Origin: Mastigias papua
Lineage: Eukaryota > Cnidaria > Scyphozoa > Rhizostomeae > Mastigiidae
DNA: 64,000 nt
Assembly: GCA_964019165.1 (NCBI GenBank)
Contig: OZ025287.1
Coordinates: 610,201-674,200, forward strand
Reading direction: 5' to 3'
The notes under the pieces were generated by a model. That model was not told the DNA's origin. It saw nothing but the letters and a program-made list of their open reading frames with translations, and made no database searches. A program made the position numbers and the translations under genes. The stretch's first letter is position 1. Every line of letters begins with the position of its first letter. This document shows positions 1 through 14,200 of the stretch, one piece after another.

Positions 1-3000
1 ATTATATTGTGATTTTTTGTGAAAGTGTAGGTCGCAAGTTGAGCCTTCCTACTTAGTACAGTACAGCCCCAAATACACAAAGCATCGAATGAATGAAAGG
101 ATGCTTACCAAGAGACCTGTAAGCCGTCTGCTTTATAAATCGGCACGATTTAATGATACTGAGGATAAGGCCATAGTCGACAAATATCGGAATATTAATT
201 AAGACGGAAACTGTTTCACATAATATGTGATGAGTAGCTTAACCAGAGGTGCAAAGGCTGCATAAAATGTGGCTAACCGGCTCTCTCTGCAGCCGAGAGA
301 TTGTACAGAAAGGACTAATGTCTTTCAAAGTGAGTACGTAGTTACATATGGTAGCTGGTAACCAAACTGGAAACTTTGCCCCCGCACACGTGCATTATCT
401 TTTATCCATTAGATCCGTTCGACTTTTTCTAATATGAAAAGACTTCAGAATTCTACGTGCAAACCTGCACATTTGACTCCTAGTAACTTGTCCCGTAATG
501 AATACATTGATCAGTCTGGTGCCTTACAGAATTTCTATATCTAATTTTTAACGATTGTTTTCTTATTTATTTTGATTGTTAATGACATACCTGACAGTCT
601 ATGTTGTGAGAGGGTACTCTTAAATGTAGCCTTTCTAATTTGTATCCTTCATGTTTCTTTCGAAGCTTTGTTATCTATAAAAACTGATATGCCGAACATC
701 TTAGCTTGTAGCAAAAATTCTTCGCATCTACGAAGCAGTATGCGAATGCTTTTTGCATCAAAATATTTCAGTTTGAATAAATGGATCGTGAAGCGAAATT
801 TTGAAAAAATCAAACAGAGGAGCTTTGAAGATGTTGATTGCCTCGGCCCAAGGATTTGGCAGTAAATTTTCCGCTCCTTGGCCTAGTCAATTAATTTAGT
901 GACGTTTCAATATAGCACAACCCTACAACTTCCTACCGTTTTTATGTCGAATGCAGACGGGCATATAAGCAGACACTAAAAAATTTGAATGAAAGAAAAG
1001 GCGGCTTCTTCTGTAGATAGAGTGCCAGGCGTGGCCTAACATCTAATCACGCAATAGGTAGAATCGCAAAATATCATCCAGCCATCGATTGTTTCCCTGT
1101 GACTCTTCAACGGTAGATTTTACACAGGAAAAGATTACGGGTCGCAGCCAAGTGCTAGTTTAGTTCAGAACTGACGCAATTGTGCCCAGTCCCTCAGCGT
1201 CCCGTAGCATCTAAGCTTTTGCCGAGATTATGCAGCCAAGCGATATTTGATGTTGATGTAAGACTTGGCAAAACATACCAACAGAATGTAGCATGTTTAC
1301 ATTTCGCAGTAACGAGGAATACCGTTGACAAAGACCTGCACCGTTTGCTTGGAACATGTTTGCTTGCAACATGAAAGATTCCTTCTTCGTGCAGGACCTC
1401 CTTGGGCATGAGCCTATAAATTACAGACATGTAGCAAGCATCTGGCCCATCTACGAAGCATGACAACAGTAAGATAGAGGAATACGTTATTAAAAATCTA
1501 AGAAGCACACCTTAGAGTACAATAAAATCTGCCAAAGACAGCAGTCAGTTTAAAAACAGTGCTATTGGACGAGATCCAAATGCTATTGTTTAATATGTAG
1601 ATAAAAGAGATTGTAAGTAGGAAAGTCCTATTGGCCTGCATTAGTCCATTTAACTATGTCTATATGGCCCAACCATAATCAAATGTAAAGTGCGTATATG
1701 TATATGTAACATGGCTCTTCTCGCTAAGAAAGTCTTCATAAAGTTTCAGGTCTGAAATCATGCAAAAACTGAGATAATTTCAGTACTTGGAGATGAAAAC
1801 TTTTGTTATAAAAAACGTGCCATTGGTTAAAGCTTCTATCTCTCTGTACTGCTCCCGTAGCTGCTAACTTCAAATATTAAAAATAGTTAACCATCGAGCT
1901 CAAGACAAAGCACTGAATCATTGCGATATAAAGTGCAGGACTAACTGAAATTCAATATCCTGCAAGGGGGCAATCTCATTTCATTCAGCTCCCCTTGATT
2001 TCAACTAGGATTTGCAGGTCTCCCATCCTATCAAAAAGCTACATTAAAGATGATTTCTAACAGGCTCAGGCAGGTGAAGTTCTTCTTGTTTAAATCGATG
2101 TCCATTCAAGGGCTCAACCCCAAAAACTTGAAAATGCTCTGCATTGATTGACTTTTCACGTATCCCCATTGTCCTTCAAGAGCAGCAGAGACTTTGTTTT
2201 CAAATTTCTTGATGCACAGTGCACATTATTTGTTATTTTTCTTATTCCTATCACCTCTTCAGGTTTTAGGCTACAATCTCTTTTACTAAGAAAGTACTTT
2301 TTACGAAGAAAGTACGAATTATATTAACATCTTTCAGAATATGGGTGTGGTTGCAGCAAAGCTACACCCTTTATAACGGTATGTCTAGAGCCCACCTATC
2401 AAAAATTGTAGAAATCATCTTTGCACTAGATGTTTAGCCCTCAAGGGTATAAACACCCAAACTTTCGGCAAGATAAGAGTAAAGATCTTAGATCTGCTAA
2501 TAGACATAAATCGATGCTTATGGACCAACTAAAAGAGCGTCAAAAGGCTTGGGGGGTATTTCAATTGCTCTGTACATATCTCTCACCAAACATACGTCGC
2601 TAGCTATGTAGAGGGTAAGCTCAATAAACATGGCGGTGCTGTATTTTCAAGCGGCCTCCTTTTGGAAGAGTAACTGAGAGTAAACAACCGCAACGGCATG
2701 TGTATTGATAGGCCTATGAAGGCATCAAGCAACAATGCCAAATGCAAGAATAAACAGTAAACATTTAGACAGCGCTTGATGGACATTCAGATGAGGGATG
2801 TCAAATTTCCGTGAGTTGGTTGGGTCGCAAGTATACTACAGTGATGCCTTAATTTGGTAAACAAATGGGAAACTCAAATGAAATCTGATAACGGGTCGTC
2901 GGTATCTGTCTATAGAGTTTGGGGTTGGTCCAAGGAGCGGCATATTCTTTCAAAAGTGAATTTGGACCAACTAGAGTGTTGGACAGCTCAGACCAAAGGG

Positions 3001-5686
3001 GAAACAACTGCGGAATAAGGTTTGATGGAGGTGTTTGCAATGCAAAGAACTACAGCTTATTTTTACTGCTCCATGAGCGTAAAAACAAAGAATGAGCAAA
3101 GAGTGTTAATCACAGCCATTTTCTGCCGAAGAGGGAAAGATTGGAACAACCTTTATCAGCACACGATTGGAACTGGTTCGCGGTGGCACTAGGGATAAAT
3201 CTCAGGCAACCTACAAGTCAAGGCCTGAGCAGGAATGGTCTTGAAAGCAAAAATTAGAAGTGTAAGAATTATTAGCTACTGTAGTTGCTAAGTCTCCTTG
3301 CAAAACATACAAGAGCATTGAAGTTTGCTACACCAAAAAAGTGTTGCCTGTAGGAAATGGGTGTAATTCTGGAGGGTTTTCCTTCGGGTTCCAAATGTAG
3401 GCCCAAATATGTGTCAAATAGCGTTGCAGTAAGGTTCACTGATTTGAAACCCGCCTAAATAAAGAGAGCTCTGCAATTGTACATCCATCATTCGACAGCA
3501 ACTCACGATGCTTTAAAATAAAATAAATTTCATGCTCAACAGTGTAACCTAGTTCATACCTACAATCAATAGTAGCTAAAGGTTAGAACAGGGGTCTTTC
3601 TTTTTCCTTCAAATAATTGGGGCCTTAAAAATCAAAGATTTCCCCCCTTCTTTCTTTTTCAAACTTTTGGCCATTTTTTCCAACGATGATATAGCGCAGA
3701 TTCAATTTTTTCAACCCTTTATTCCCCATCTGACCCCCCTGGATAAAAGCGGCAGTGGGGGTTAAGTTTGCCAAATGAAAACTCAAAATTCTTGCAACAT
3801 CGAAACTTGACGAAGGCACCTTGGATTCCAGGTAGACAGTATTCTTACCAAGCAGCTCTGTACCTCTAGGCCTTGGATCTGCCAGCGCATTGGCAGGGAA
3901 TGGCTCCACATATCACAATACGACAGAAGATACTAGACAAAACCTCGCTCGTACAATAGAAATGATAATGATAACGCTCTTTCATACAAAGTCTCGATAT
4001 ATAGTGCGAACCCTACAATTTCCTGAGAAAATCTCGATTCCAGGAACTCAAGAGATGGGCTGTAATCTACGTGTATTTCCTCCCTATGCCAGCATCACCC
4101 ACACAAGGATCTCTCACATACTTATGGGACATGAAAAAGGCCCATTCCACCTGCAATTTCTCTCACTCATAGCCGTCTCAACTTTGGTTGTCAACTCGAG
4201 AGGTCTTTTTGGCCGAGCCAGATGTCTTTCGTTGGCGGGTAGCTTGGCAGAGACAGGTAGAAGTCAAGCCCATCATCTTATCGGAAAAAATGAATCGGCT
4301 TTTGTCTTTTCAAGACAATTAACATCAGTGCATGTAAATTCATAGGAAGTCTTTAACTTCTTCTCAACGTCATTCGAGTTTACGAATTCGCTAAACGCCT
4401 CAATCTATGGTAAGAGTTATGTAGGTGGAATTTCAGACTAGTATGTGATATAGAACTACGTCAAAAGCTCTGTTAAACATATCTGAACGGCAACCAGAAA
4501 CTAAACCATTAAATTTTTACAGATCCACATTTTCAAAAAATGGGTATGATGGTCTTTCTGTGAAATCACCCGATGGCCGTAGCAGAAATTAAAAAATTGA
4601 AAGCTCCATACAAATAAATTAAAGAATTTTACTGTTATCTCGAAGTCAACAAACTGTACTATATATATAATGAGTAAACATAATTATTTGCCTTAGTTTT
4701 GATGGGTATACTTTGAATAAATGGATATATCCCATCTAGCAATTTCCCAATAAAAGATCCAAAGTTTCGATTTAAAACTCCACAAAGTGAATTAGATCGA
4801 CTCTTACGTTAGGCCCTGAGCGCAAGCACTACTGAAGAGGGTACCGCACTGAAGAGACTATCTCAGCAAGGATGCTTGAATTTGAGCGGCACAATTTGTA
4901 TTGCACTGACAACAAGCACTTCAAAACACAGCATTGGATAACATAACATTAAATCATAGAGATGACGGACTTGCATGAATATGCTACTACTTTTAAATGT
5001 AGTTGAACCTATCAACTCTCTTAGGTCTCAAAAATCCATCACTGAACTTTCTTAATTTATTGATTGAGTACTCGATTAGTGCTTTCTCACAAACCACACA
5101 CACACATATAAAGAAGCACGTACTCGACATATAACTTCAGATGTCTCAACAAATCATGCCAGTTTCATCAAAAAGCTTTAATTAAGAAAGACCCGATTAC
5201 TAAAGGCATGCACATTATACACAATGTTGAAAAAAGACAGAGACAGTGGGTAGATGTTATTTACTTGCAATCAAAAGGAATTGGCCATCGCTATGAAATT
5301 CATATATAAATCTGATTACGAAAACAAAACAGGCACGTGGAGACCACTGTCTTAACTTGACTTATGGAATCTTTTTGTCAAAATCAATTGTAACCTACAC
5401 CTGGCCTATCTTTCGTGGTCACGGGAACGCATTACCCTGGATAGGAACCCTTTTTACATTTCGTTTGCCTTTTCAAAAGGCTTAAAAACGGCGCGTGTTG
5501 AATTCTATCGAATAATTAAAAACTAAGGATATTTTCTTAGTAAAATTAAAGACATTAAATTGCGGGCTTATCTGTTTTTGCCGATGATCGATTGAAGCTA
5601 GATGAAGCTTGGGGTGATAACTGTATGCGTCAACCACATCTCCTCTGGCAATTTAGTTATTGCATAAGAAAATCAATGCTTGATCA

Positions 5687-5688
<2 letters not shown>
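1..5688. other. No gene recognised
   Basis: AT-rich sequence. The open frames are short, lack recognisable motifs and are not flanked by convincing splice sites. A 94-codon minus frame (3625-3909) and a 151-codon plus frame (3890-4345) overlap head to head. Neither resembles a family I know, and their composition looks non-coding. Nothing else can be supported. Confidence 0.5.
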
Positions 5689-5766
<78 letters not shown>

Positions 5767-5772
5767 TGTGTG
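5689..5772. repeat. (GT)n microsatellite
   Basis: A near-perfect GT dinucleotide array of about 40 units with one interruption (TTTG) near its end. The open frame through it (alternating Cys-Val) is an artefact. Confidence 0.98.
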
Positions 5773-7484
5773 ATATAAATGGAGATATGTTGGTGGACGC
5801 TATATAGTCAGGTACAGCTTACGGATAGGAAGAAACCGATGGCGCAGCGAAGAAAGAGTCAAAATATGCGACAAATGATCGTAGAAGCAAGCCAAATTTA
5901 GGAGCAAGAACAGTGTTTAGTGCATTGGAGAGATAGGTAATGTATTATAAAAAGAGGAAAGTACGGGTCTCCACAAGTATCATTCAATGGACATTGCTCT
6001 TGGCATGAGTTCAAGCGCTGTCATTCGTAATATCATATTGCTTCAGGCGGCTTTGAGATGTCTTCACGGGTACGAGAGTACGTACAGTACATGTGCTGAG
6101 TAGCTGTGTAACGTGGGAGAGATTCAGTCGTCTCTCTGCTCTTGCTACTATTCCGAGCGCAGATTTTCCTGCATACGAGTTTTTCCATTCGGAATGGGCT
6201 ACTAGCACTACTTGCCGCTTTTCCCGTTTACATTAGATAAACATTAGATTTCATGTCAATTGTATGTAAACTTTTCTAATTTGTGGAAGTGCAGCTAGTA
6301 GCATGGATCTGTATAATTAAGGCTTCCCGATTATTTTAGTTTGTAACTGTACCAATAGTGTTTAACTGTATTTCTTTATTTCGGAGCACTTCAGGCCTGC
6401 ACAACTCAAGAGTAGACGCATTCAATGCAATTAACGCTTTTGTAGACAAATGATATATGTAAAGAGCAGGGACATAGCACAAGGGGGTTTGAGGGGGGTG
6501 CACCCTTCCATCTTTAAACTTGATCGGTAAATCTAGAATCAGCAGCGTTCGTTGGTATGAGACATTTTCACAAAGACGCTGTACATATTGGAATATCAAT
6601 TGTTGGAAGGGTATTCTCTGCCATTAGTATGCACTCCATGCTAAATGACCAAGAACATAAATTCATTCGTATTTCACCAATCTTACATCTGAGGCCATAC
6701 ATTACCGGGGTACCACTTGGCAAGTTATCAATTTTGCTAGCATACCTGTCGGTAAACTGCTGCCAACTGCTATACCACCCTTGAGAGTGCCATCCACACG
6801 ATCTGCTGTCCCAATGGGAATGCTAAAAGGAGACTTGAACAACGAGGACGCTTGGATATAAGTACCTCAGCAAAGAGAGTCCAAGACACTTAAAGAGTGG
6901 ATGAGTCGAATGTATGGAGAAAGTTAAAGAAAAACTTCCACAAGGCATCGTCTGAGAGCCTTTAAGACATGAGGACGTTTTCAATAACACTGGATTGGTG
7001 ACAGTCTGAAAGCTGTCTTCATATTTTAATTTTTCAACAAATATCAGTGATCTGCTTGAGGTCGACAGCCACACTATGAAACTGCCATTCCTTTTTTGTC
7101 ATTCATTTTCATACTTTCTCTGCAAGTGCGGTAAGGCTGGGCGCTGATAAGGAAATCGCAGGAAATCACACAGATATTTAAACTTTATCTAAGTGTGCAA
7201 AGGAGTAAAGACATTCTGTTGACCTGCGCTACACTATGTTAGCAGACGGTCACTCAAATTCATGCATAAAGAGATGAAATTTTTCTGTCTAGAATTGAGC
7301 CTTAATTCGATTGTAACTCGACACACGAACTTGGAAGGGTTAAATTAAATTCACCTCGCAAGGAAACGCTGGGATTTGCAAGAGAAAGTGAATGAGCTAG
7401 AGTGCACGCTAGAATCGCATGCAATGTTTCGAAACGACCACTCATATCATAACAAGTAATCGGTACAGTCACATGGTCCAGTCT

Positions 7485-7740
7485 TTCTGATCATTGCAAT
7501 CAATGCGTAATCGCTGCAACCAATACATGATCATTGCACTCAATATCTACTTCTAATTAGCACGTATTTATTACAATCGATGTTTGCTGATTGCAATCAA
7601 TATCATCACAATGTTTGTTTCATTACATTCAATACTTGACTATCAATGTAAAATCACGTAATCACTGCAATCAATGCATAATCACTGAAATAAATGCATA
7701 ATCACTGTAATCAATGCGTTATCGATGCAATAAACAATTC
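7485..7740. repeat. Degenerate short tandem repeats around AATCACTGCAATCAATGCATA
   Basis: About a dozen diverged copies of a roughly 20-24 bp unit, recognisable by ATCA(C/T)TGCAATCAATGC and AATCATTGCA variants. Copies drift and a few are spaced by unrelated bases. From 7,900 to 8,000 a related run repeats ACAAAACAACCAGAATCATT. This looks like an old minisatellite. Confidence 0.7.
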
Positions 7741-8320
7741 ATCAATCCAACCTCATTCACGGACATTGAATCATCAAAATCGTAAAATTCTTTCATGAGA
7801 AATACGAATCATTCTTATCGTCACGAGCAACTGTTCAGTTTCACCCAATCAATCAAAAACACTAATTATTACAAAGCCACCAGAACTTCTAATCGCTGCA
7901 AAGCACATTGAATCATTGCTCACAGCACAACAACCACAACCATTTCATTACAAAACAACCAGAATAATTTCTCATCACAAAACAACCAGAATCATTAATC
8001 ATTTAGTAATAACTGGAAACTTTTACGGTCGGCCACTAAGTGCATTGTACACAAAAAGATACTAGAAAATTTATTGAGGGAAATAATGCCAAGGAATAAT
8101 GGCTAAAATTAACTATCCAAAAAGCATGAAATTGGCTGTGTTGTTGTACGAAAACTGCAAGATATAAAAATGTTCTCAACATGGATTGAACTTGTGCAGT
8201 CACGTTATATTTTCGCGAAAAAATCCCTCTTCGCACTTTGTGTTGACTATTTTGTGCAAGCTAATTTGGGATTGCGTCAATAGGAGGCATCATTAAGTTG
8301 TGAACGTGAGCATAAGAAGG

Positions 8321-8470
8321 CAACATCAACAACAACAATGATAACAACAACAACATACATGCAACACACTAACAGCAATAGTATGACCTACTAGCATTCA
8401 TGCAGTAGCTGAACCAGTTACAGCAACAACAACAATAATGCCAATACAACACCAACAACAATCATTACAG
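8321..8470. repeat. (CAA)n-rich low-complexity stretch
   Basis: Two clusters of CAA/ACA triplets (about 8321-8357 and 8421-8470) lie either side of unique sequence. Short Gln- or Asn-rich frames through them have no other support as genes. Confidence 0.8.
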
Positions 8471-10800
8471 CAACAAAATCAAAGCTCCCACTGGAAGGAA
8501 ATTCTCATTTTCTTTCTTTCCTCTGGGAGGGCGGAGCTTAGATATCATATCTTTAATGCAATGTCTTATAAGGCAAGAAAATTCAAAATGCTAATAAACA
8601 AATGGTTGTATGAAAACAAATGTGTTTGCTTGGCCTTCAGCCAGAAGCAGTAGTTCCCATAATGCAATTGGTACTGCTGTATGTTGGTATGTATTAGTAA
8701 TGAGGGATATCGTAACACTGACATAAAACAATGTTATCAGCCTATTATAATTAGTTTATAAAATCGAGATTACTTAGGAAAAGCAGTCATCAAAAGGTAT
8801 GTATGGTAACACAGGCACACTTCTGACTGCGCCATCCAAATGGTACATAAGTTTAACTTTCAAGGCGATACTCGCAATGAAATGAACAGAAAAACAAGAC
8901 TCGGTAGATGTATATGAAAGAGCATTTCTTGGAACAAAACATGATGCATATTGTTACGAAAATTAAGCATTGTTATGATATGATGGTAATGAGTTCTCTA
9001 CTACACCACTTTCGGTTGTCTCCGCGCCACTCATCTTGTACATGTGAAAGAGACGCAAAGTACCGCAAGTAGCCTAATACAACCATCATGCCACCTAAAT
9101 GAATATGATTCCCTCGTTACACAGAAAGGTGCTTTTGACTCCCCACTTTTAATCATACCCATACATACAACAAGCAACATTTCCACCACACATTTTCTAT
9201 GTATAAGAAACAGGTATATCAGTAGCATGAGGCAAAATACAGACAGAATACATCACCTAAGATGGTTCATTTTCGACACATTGAAGCAACAAAAGTATTG
9301 AAACATGGAATTCCAGATTCAACTTCGAATTCCAAACTCAGTTCGAAGTTCAATTACAAAAAGTGCTTCACAGAACTTGAATACTCTATTTCCTATCTAA
9401 GTTGTAAAGTAAAAGAATTTTAAGAACCGTTTGAAAAAAGCTAGGCCGGAGTTGACAAAATAGTAAGAAACCTCCAGGTTGAAACAGAAAGTTTGTTTCT
9501 AACAACAAAAATGTGTACCTCCTTTGGACCCGGTCTCCTATTCGATTCGGAGAGGGACACACAATGGAGGAGTGATCTAAGATCGTATGATAGCCTTTAT
9601 CCATTCATAAATGATAAATTGATTCCAAGGCAGGTGAATTCTTTGATAGTAACCATATCATTTAATCATTTTGGAATGTACAACAGTTAAAGACATAATT
9701 TAACATGTGTTTCAAGTTCAACAAAAGAACCAGTACCAAAAATGTCTGCGTCTGATACGATTACTATGGTGGACCACAGTTGCTATGGTGGACCACAGTT
9801 GCTATGGTGAACATGCCTACCTCACACACGCCTATCTCATTAGTAATATCTGGCATATGGACCATGAGCAATACAGCACCACTACCGCAACTTGTACAGG
9901 AGAGACAGGGCTGTTCCCATGATTGTTTTCATATTCCATTAAAGCGTTCAATCGTCCTCGTTTGGAGAGATCACGCATTAAGCTAATACCTATATTACGA
10001 GACAAGAGGAAAGTTGATTAAGGCAGTCATAACTTAACTCCTTGCATAAACCCAAAGCGCAACAGGCTTAGCAGAGTAATTAAGAAATAATCTGACATTA
10101 AACATTTGAAGCAGATAGCTAACCAAAGGCGAGGGGTAAGAGAGCAACTTGGAATGCTAAAGGACTAATATTTAACATAAAACAGAATCCCTGCTATTCT
10201 AATGCCATTTACGCGGATTCCTTTGGTTAGTATGTGTCATCAGTTGGACGAAAACTTCAATAAAGATTGAAATCAGGATGTTTGCCTCGTATCCAGTTGG
10301 CAAACGCGTACTTGGATTTTCAAAGTACAAATATTAGTTGACGTTCAGTACACACTTCTTTAAACGGGACCAATAAATTTGTGTTGAGGGTGAGGCCATG
10401 TGGTCTTAAAATTCCTTTATTTCCAAGACTAAACCCGAGGAGATTTCAAATCATCTTTGAAATACGTTAATGCACGCAATCTACTGTGATGGAATCAATC
10501 TACATCTTTCACACAAGGAACAAGTGTTACTGAAAGCAAAAGGGGTCCTAAGTCTAATTAACTGAACCCCAGTTCGTTCTTGACCTGCTCCTCAGCTTTT
10601 GCCAAAACTCCACTCTATTTTTCCGACCAGTCATTTCAAAACAAACGACAGAGTCTCTGATAAATTAATAAAGAGTACATACCAAAGATTCAAACAAACC
10701 TATCACATTCCAATCAGTGGTTGTCTCACATGATCGAAATTAGCCAACCACGAAGAGTGAGCATAGAAGGTATTGTTTTGAAATAACCAATCGATATACG
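8471..10800. other. No gene recognised
   Basis: Unique AT-rich sequence without supported exons. A 19-bp unit (TTGCTATGGTGGACCACAG type) is tandemly duplicated about 2.3 times at 9761-9808. Short frames around 9031-9990 overlap on both strands and show no family motif. Confidence 0.5.
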
Positions 10801-10829
10801 CAATCTGGACTACAAAGACTATTGGCTGA

Positions 10830-11022
10830 AGGACAGCTAAATGGAAAAGGAGGGAGAAGAAAACCTAAAATCTTGTGGTTGGATAATATCAAAGAACGGA
10901 CAAATCAAGTTATGTAGACTATGTACGGCAAGCGGACAACCGAGAAAACTGAAGATTCATGACAGTCAACCTGCTGGAAGCAGATACAAAAACATTGATG
11001 GCACAATTCAAATAGAAATTTA
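10830..11022 (+). pseudogene. Decayed non-LTR retrotransposon fragment (reverse transcriptase C-terminal tail)
   Basis: One frame reads GKGGRRKPKILWLDNIKERT, matching the pattern G-R-R-x-x-P-x-x-x-W-x-D-N-I-K-E that follows the reverse-transcriptase domain in many LINE elements. After a stop and a frame shift, the next frame reads RQADNREN, then a stop where the family has Trp, then RFMT, matching the A-x-D-R-E-x-W-R-x segment that usually ends such proteins. The order and spacing fit a dead 3' end of a LINE. The remainder of the element is not visible. Confidence 0.5.
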
Positions 11023-11177
11023 ATTCATACTCAGTTGTGCATAGATAGTGGAGCACTGAGCATTACCCATCCAGCTGAAAAATGATTCCCCTCTTTGCCC
11101 TCCTAGCAATTCTAAGATGAACATGCATTTTCCTTTATTCAGCATAGCCGCCAAATGCTTAAAGATTCTGATCAGAT

Positions 11178-11287
11178 CTATTTTCTCCCAACCTAATTGA
11201 CCAATCATTATGCAGAAAGGGCCTAGTCATAGCATGTGTGATCAGAATCCTGCACGATGATTGGTCAATTAGGATGGGAGAAAATAG
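11178..11287. mobile_element. Palindromic MITE, copy 1
   Basis: A 110-bp element with imperfect inverted ends of about 38 bp. Each end begins CTATTTTCTCCCA and continues C-C-T-A-A-T-T-G-A-C-C-A-A-T-C-A-T. Similarity may extend a few bases further out (TCTGATCAGAT). A second diverged copy lies near 25738. There is no coding capacity, and no clear target duplication was found. Confidence 0.75.
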
Positions 11288-14200
11288 CCGACAGAGCTCT
11301 GAAACATCTGGCAGCTACGCTCCAATGCTGTCTACAAGGCTATCAATAGGGCACTAGCTCTCTTCTACAGGACTGCAACGTGTATCACATCTGGCCAGAG
11401 CTTTCTAAGGAAATTTAGAAGTGAACATTGGATATCATATTGAGGAGTAATAATTGATTTCCATGAGCAAATGAAGAATGCAACCAACATATAGGCGCTG
11501 AGATTATGTATGTTTAGTTTAGGATTGCACATTTTGTGTAGAACTGCACGTTAACAACCCCCTGCAGCTGGCTGGTCACAAAACGACCATAAAAAACTTT
11601 GAATTAGCTTCTGTGACATAACAAACAGTGCCAAATTTGCATACTACGAGCTGACCAGCCTAGCCGTCACTCGTCAGCCATGATGACACATTGATCCCCC
11701 GATGTACGAAACAATATTTGGAGCAAATCGAAATAGTTTGGCACAATCAATGAGTGGGCGGGAGGATAAAGTGATATAAAGATCACGACCGTGTTTAAGC
11801 ACTGTGTATCCCGATTGTAGCCACAGTACACCATGGATACTAGTCACTAACGAAAAAATGTTAGCTCATGGCAAATATTGCATGTTTGACTTGTACTCAT
11901 AATATGTGAATCATGTGAATCATACTTGTGAAATATCGATAAAAATTCGATGATGAGAGTCGCACGAGGTGAATGTGAATATGGCTTGTCTATGATCAGT
12001 ACCTAATAGGTTGCGTAGGCTCATTACATAATTTCTCCATGTCAGGTGCTGGTCGATCGGTTCAAGCCGGACCAGAGGCGGAATAGTGACTGGTGGTGTC
12101 AACTTGGGACAAGAGGGGACATGCCGCCTACACATTTGTGTGGCGCTGTCTGCATACAGCGTTGATGCCCAACAAAGTTATATCATTTTATTTCATTAGA
12201 AATTCTTCTGTGAAATGTAATATGCATTGTAAGCTGGGAAACTTTGTATGGTGCATGCAGACTATCTTTGAAGGTCCACAATCTATTCTGCCATTCAATG
12301 TACAGGGGTTGTATAGAAAGGTTTCCAGGTTTTACGTATTCAAACATAATGTTCAAGATCAAAGCATACTATGGGTCAAGAGAGCGCATGAGAGAAATCA
12401 AAAAGATCCCTCTTGTATCTTAAATCATAGAAAAATACGGCCCACATTCCTTCTTTATTTCTCGTAGTTCTTTCATTTGAGGTAACATGACTTAACTGAT
12501 TATGCAGATTTTCTTGTGTTGTGCAAACAGAGGCTATCGAGGCATTATTAGAAGGAATATCGTTACTTAAGAAGGATGAAGCTAAATAAGTTATTATAAA
12601 TATATGGATAGAGGATTTTTTGCAATGAATGAGACAACGATATGCTAGAAATTTACTTCGTTAAACTGAACAAAGCAGTATTAGCCACTCACGGCACTAC
12701 ACTGAAGAGGAGTCTCGCAAGCGGTAGCAGTTTAGTGAGGCGGTAGGCAACGCGAATAAAGCTGTGTAGCAAAGTCACGAAAGAAAGGAACCGAGTAGCA
12801 ACAAAGAACAATACAATGAAGTTATATACAAATATATAAATCAACTAACTCTAAACGATAAAATCTTCTGAATAATATAAAACACGTCTGCTAAACTAAC
12901 ACATTGTGAGTCACTATCTGCCATAATCTTCTAGTTCAACCTCGGTCCTGTCGCATCTTTTCTGACTGAAAAACTGCAGAACTTACTACACTTGACTAAT
13001 CCTGTTTGCCAGACACCAGACTCCTTCAAAACGTAAAAGAGGCCACAACTACACGAAAAATGTGAGGCTGTAAAAGAGAATGTGCAATATGTCCCACGGT
13101 AGGAGGATATTTTCAGGACCGGGTGTGGATACTTCGGGTTCCGGTTGACTCGTATCAAGAACATAACCAGATCAGGCAGACTGGAGCTGAAATTGTGGCC
13201 AGGTATCAGTACAGATGCAGCAGCGGAGCAGCTTCGCACTTTAGGTCACGTGGAGCGCCTTCGCAATAGCCGTACATTGTCCTATCGGTTGTTAATGAAA
13301 ACGAAATCTCACCCTCTCCTTAAATGTGATGAGTTCTCTCCGTGTCCACGCAACAGCCCAATCCGCGCACAGAAAATAAACAACTTTTCAAAAAAAATCA
13401 ATCAATTTAGAGGGAAACTAATCGATATTACATAAATTGGAAAATATCAATCCGAAAATAACGAGAATCTGAAGATGATGACCTTACACTATAAATAGAA
13501 TGCACTTATCCTCAAGAGCAGTAAAAGATTCATAAATATCTTGCTAATTATTTAGAAACGAAAACGCCACGAACTACAATTGAAGAAAAACCATAATTTT
13601 TGGTAAATAATAGCGAAACAACAAGCCCTTGTTACTTCATGCGTTTATGTATATAAAATAGACTTCTGCTTTCATTTTGGATGTTTCTTAATATCTTGTC
13701 AAGTTCAGCTTTAAATGTTAATTAAAAGTCTTAAAATTCTAACAACAACAGGCCAAATATGAGACAAGAAACCATTTTTAGTTAAAAACATTTGAGAGAC
13801 AGATCTTGCTTGTACTTTTGTCCAGTTTGATGAACATGTTTTCGCAAAAATGGTTTTCTCAAGTTTGCAATAGAAGATCGGCCTGCCTATGTTACAGCAC
13901 TGACTCAAAAAAAGTTGCTTTGAGCTTTCCGGAAGACTTTTGCGCTTCGTTCAGGATGAAGTTCAAGCATCATATCGAAAGTATGCACATTGTCGTTCTC
14001 TGGTGTTCAGGGTTTCTGCAACTGATCAAAGGGTGGATAAGGAACACATACAGAGAATGGGCAATGATATGCCCACAATCCACAGGTTATTTAATCTCCA
14101 TGGGCAAGCCTGGTGGCAGAGAAACTGAGCCTCCGAACCTAGTAACAACGAGAATCTCGCAACAAAAACTCACCGCAAAAGAATTTAAATCATATCACGT

